NCBI GenBank assembly: GCA_003453085.1
Contig: DMMK01000139.1
Span: 1 to 5,368 of the forward strand
Origin: Verrucomicrobiales bacterium
Lineage (GTDB): Bacteria > Verrucomicrobiota > Verrucomicrobiia > Verrucomicrobiales > Verrucomicrobiaceae
Direction of reading: 5' to 3'
DNA length: 5,368 nt
Below are positions 4,631 to 5,368 of the stretch, piece by piece. Numbering within the stretch: position 1 is the stretch's first letter; each line of letters begins with the position of its first letter. A program made the translations under genes and the position numbers. A model generated the notes under the pieces. That model did not search any database, was not told the DNA's origin, and saw only the letters and a list, made by a program, of their open reading frames with translations.

Positions 4631-4673
4631 GTAGGTGAGGATCATCATCCCACGTGGCGTCGCAGAGCGACGC
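4631..4673 (+). repeat. REP-like module 2: GTAGGTGAGG head plus GCGTCGC-AGA-GCGACGC hairpin
   Basis: GTAGGTGAGG starts at 4631. The perfect 7-bp hairpin with an AGA loop (4657-4663 and 4667-4673) begins 26 nt later. It shares the head (8 of 10 bases), the spacing and the CGCAGAGCG core with module 1, while the outer arm bases differ in a compensated way. Confidence 0.55.
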
Positions 4674-4751
4674 GCGAATGGGGTGGCGATGAACCGTCGA
4701 TATGCGTTTGTATTTGGACGGACCTTGGCCGGGATGGGATCAAATATGGAC

Positions 4752-4780
4752 TTGGAGGGTCTGGTGGAGGCTGGTATAAA
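4752..4780 (+). promoter_or_regulatory. Candidate promoter for the transposase
   Basis: TATAAA (4775-4780), with a TGN extension just before it, matches the -10 hexamer at five of six bases. TTGGAG (4752-4757) lies 17 bp upstream as a weak -35. Initiation near 4787 would leave a leader of about 36 nt before the ATG at 4823. This comes from pattern matching only, against the sigma70 consensus. Confidence 0.4.
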
Positions 4781-4822
4781 CCGATGGAACGTGCGTTTTT
4801 GATAGCCTCTGTTTTCCTGATT

Positions 4823-5278
4823 ATGGCCGATTCCTTTTCCAATCTGACGTATCATTTCATCTGGAGCACGAAGAACCGGACGCCATGGATTTCGGAAGAC
4901 CTGCAACCGCGGCTGTGGGAGTATCTGGCGGGCATTGCACATCAAAAGAGCATGAACCCATTGTGCATTGGCGGGGCCTTTGACCACGAGCATGGTTTGG
5001 TGGGGCTGCCGACGACGATGACGGTGAGCCAAGCGGTGCAGTTGTTGAAAGGGCCTTCGTCAAAGTGGCTGAAGGAGACCTTCAAGCAGGAGATGGGAGG
5101 GTTTCAATGGCAGGACGGGTATGGGGCGTTCACGGTCAGCCAGTCCCAGGTAGAGGATGTTTTCCGATATGTAAAGAACCAGAAGGAACATCACCGGTTG
5201 AAGACGTTTGAGGAGGAGTTTGTGGGATTTTTGGAACGGAACGGGATTGTGTGGAAGAAGGAGTATTTGTTGGGGTGA
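4823..5278 (+). CDS. REP-associated tyrosine transposase (RAYT; Y1/IS200-like) with altered HUH motif
   Basis: This 151-residue, single-domain Y1 transposase-like protein belongs to the family that nicks and joins single-stranded hairpin DNA through a catalytic tyrosine and a metal bound by a His-hydrophobic-His motif. The visible signatures are SNLTYHFIWSTKNRTPW (6-22), the HUH region CIGGAFDHEHGLVGLP (48-63), KGPSSKWLKETF (76-87) and WQDGYGAFTVSQSQ (96-109). Then comes FRYVKNQKEHH (114-124) with candidate catalytic Y116. Length and motif order fit full-length relatives, and no frameshift is seen. The central HUH residue is Glu (H55-E56-H57) instead of the usual hydrophobic residue, followed by Gly where Leu is typical. 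Both metal-ligand histidines and the tyrosine remain, so activity is uncertain rather than excluded. The start at 4823 matches the family N terminus. The purine-rich, less GC-biased coding strand differs from pdxH and hpt. REP-like hairpins lie immediately upstream. Confidence 0.88.
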   Translation: MADSFSNLTYHFIWSTKNRTPWISEDLQPRLWEYLAGIAHQKSMNPLCIGGAFDHEHGLVGLPTTMTVSQAVQLLKGPSSKWLKETFKQEMGGFQWQDGYGAFTVSQSQVEDVFRYVKNQKEHHRLKTFEEEFVGFLERNGIVWKKEYLLG

Positions 5279-5368
5279 GATGCGGTGGTGGCGACGTGGG
5301 GACGTGAGAATGAAGGGGATGGGTGAGGCGGAATTGGGGGTGAGGCAGGCGGTTCGGGCGTCGCGCTG
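5279..5368. other. Gene-free right edge with a possible hairpin arm
   Basis: The last 90 bp after the transposase stop is G-rich on the plus strand with no open frame of note. GCGTCGC at 5358-5364 is identical to the left arm of the hairpin at 4657-4673. If the complement lies just past the window edge it would be a right-flanking REP-like partner. Confidence 0.4.

Larger units (their letters stand above)
4305..4822. other. Gene-free, hairpin-rich interval of about 520 bp upstream of the transposase
   Basis: The first 175 bp or so is G-rich on the plus strand, with no gene or clear signal that I can defend. From 4483 to 4673 there are four perfect short-loop hairpins, listed separately. From about 4680 the sequence leads to a plausible extended -10 promoter and the transposase start at 4823. 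An open frame starting at 4580 runs through the hairpins into the transposase and is not credible as its N terminus. Confidence 0.6.

Noticed and set aside
4580..4822. N-terminal extension of the transposase
   Set aside because: It reads through three perfect hairpins and the candidate promoter. RAYT proteins normally begin just before the TYHFIWSTKNR-like segment, matching the ATG at 4823.
4604..5063. Minus-strand open frames overlapping the transposase
   Set aside because: They are antisense shadows of the motif-complete plus-strand transposase.
1..5368. CRISPR array, tRNA, rRNA or riboswitch
   Set aside because: No regularly spaced identical repeats with unique spacers were seen, and no tRNA-like cloverleaf, rRNA-like stretch or known riboswitch core was recognised. 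Subtle RNAs cannot be excluded by eye.

Overview
The window looks like chromosomal DNA from a moderately GC-rich Gram-negative bacterium, most likely of the Planctomycetota-Verrucomicrobiota group, with Verrucomicrobiae favoured. This rests on the kinds of protein present: a secreted alpha/beta hydrolase with an SHD1-like N-terminal domain, a glycine-zipper protein ending in a DxDxDGK-type tail, and a RAYT-like transposase amid repeat-rich intergenic DNA. It also rests on the absence of clear Shine-Dalgarno sequences before any of the genes. The assignment is an inference, not a database result.

Layout from left to right. (1) The 5' part of a hypoxanthine phosphoribosyltransferase gene on the minus strand runs off the left edge. 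It is divergent from a complete pdxH (pyridoxamine 5'-phosphate oxidase) on the plus strand. The short gap between them carries a perfect 10-bp inverted repeat whose two arms contain a start codon for each gene. (2) About 500 bp of non-coding DNA follows. Its first part is densely packed with TGGGGA motifs on both strands and ends in a convincing intrinsic terminator. (3) A small minus-strand gene encodes a two-helix membrane protein with a PH-like tail. (4) About 480 bp of non-coding DNA is made of hairpins and degenerate repeats. (5) A glycine-zipper protein of unknown function lies on the plus strand. (6) It converges on a secreted serine hydrolase on the minus strand, with two large inverted repeats between the two stop codons. 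(7) About 520 bp of non-coding DNA holds at least four perfect hairpins with 2-3 nt loops. (8) A REP-associated (Y1/IS200-like) tyrosine transposase follows on the plus strand, and the last 90 bp hold no gene.

The genes do not form one pathway or operon. The hpt and pdxH genes are housekeeping salvage enzymes (purine and vitamin B6). The PH-like protein, glycine-zipper protein and hydrolase are envelope or secreted proteins that appear to be transcribed singly. The unifying theme of the right half is the transposase and its probable repeat substrates. A 19-nt core near one hairpin beside the transposase recurs with two mismatches more than 2 kb away in the region-4 hairpin cluster. Two tandem modules upstream of the transposase share a GTAGGTNNGG head and a CGCAGAGCG hairpin core. 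The transposase has an altered HUH metal-binding motif (HEH), which raises the question whether it is still active. I did not find an obvious multi-gene defence or biosynthetic system. The best candidates for something undescribed are this RAYT/repeat arrangement, the phased TGGGGA cluster, and the start-codon dyad.
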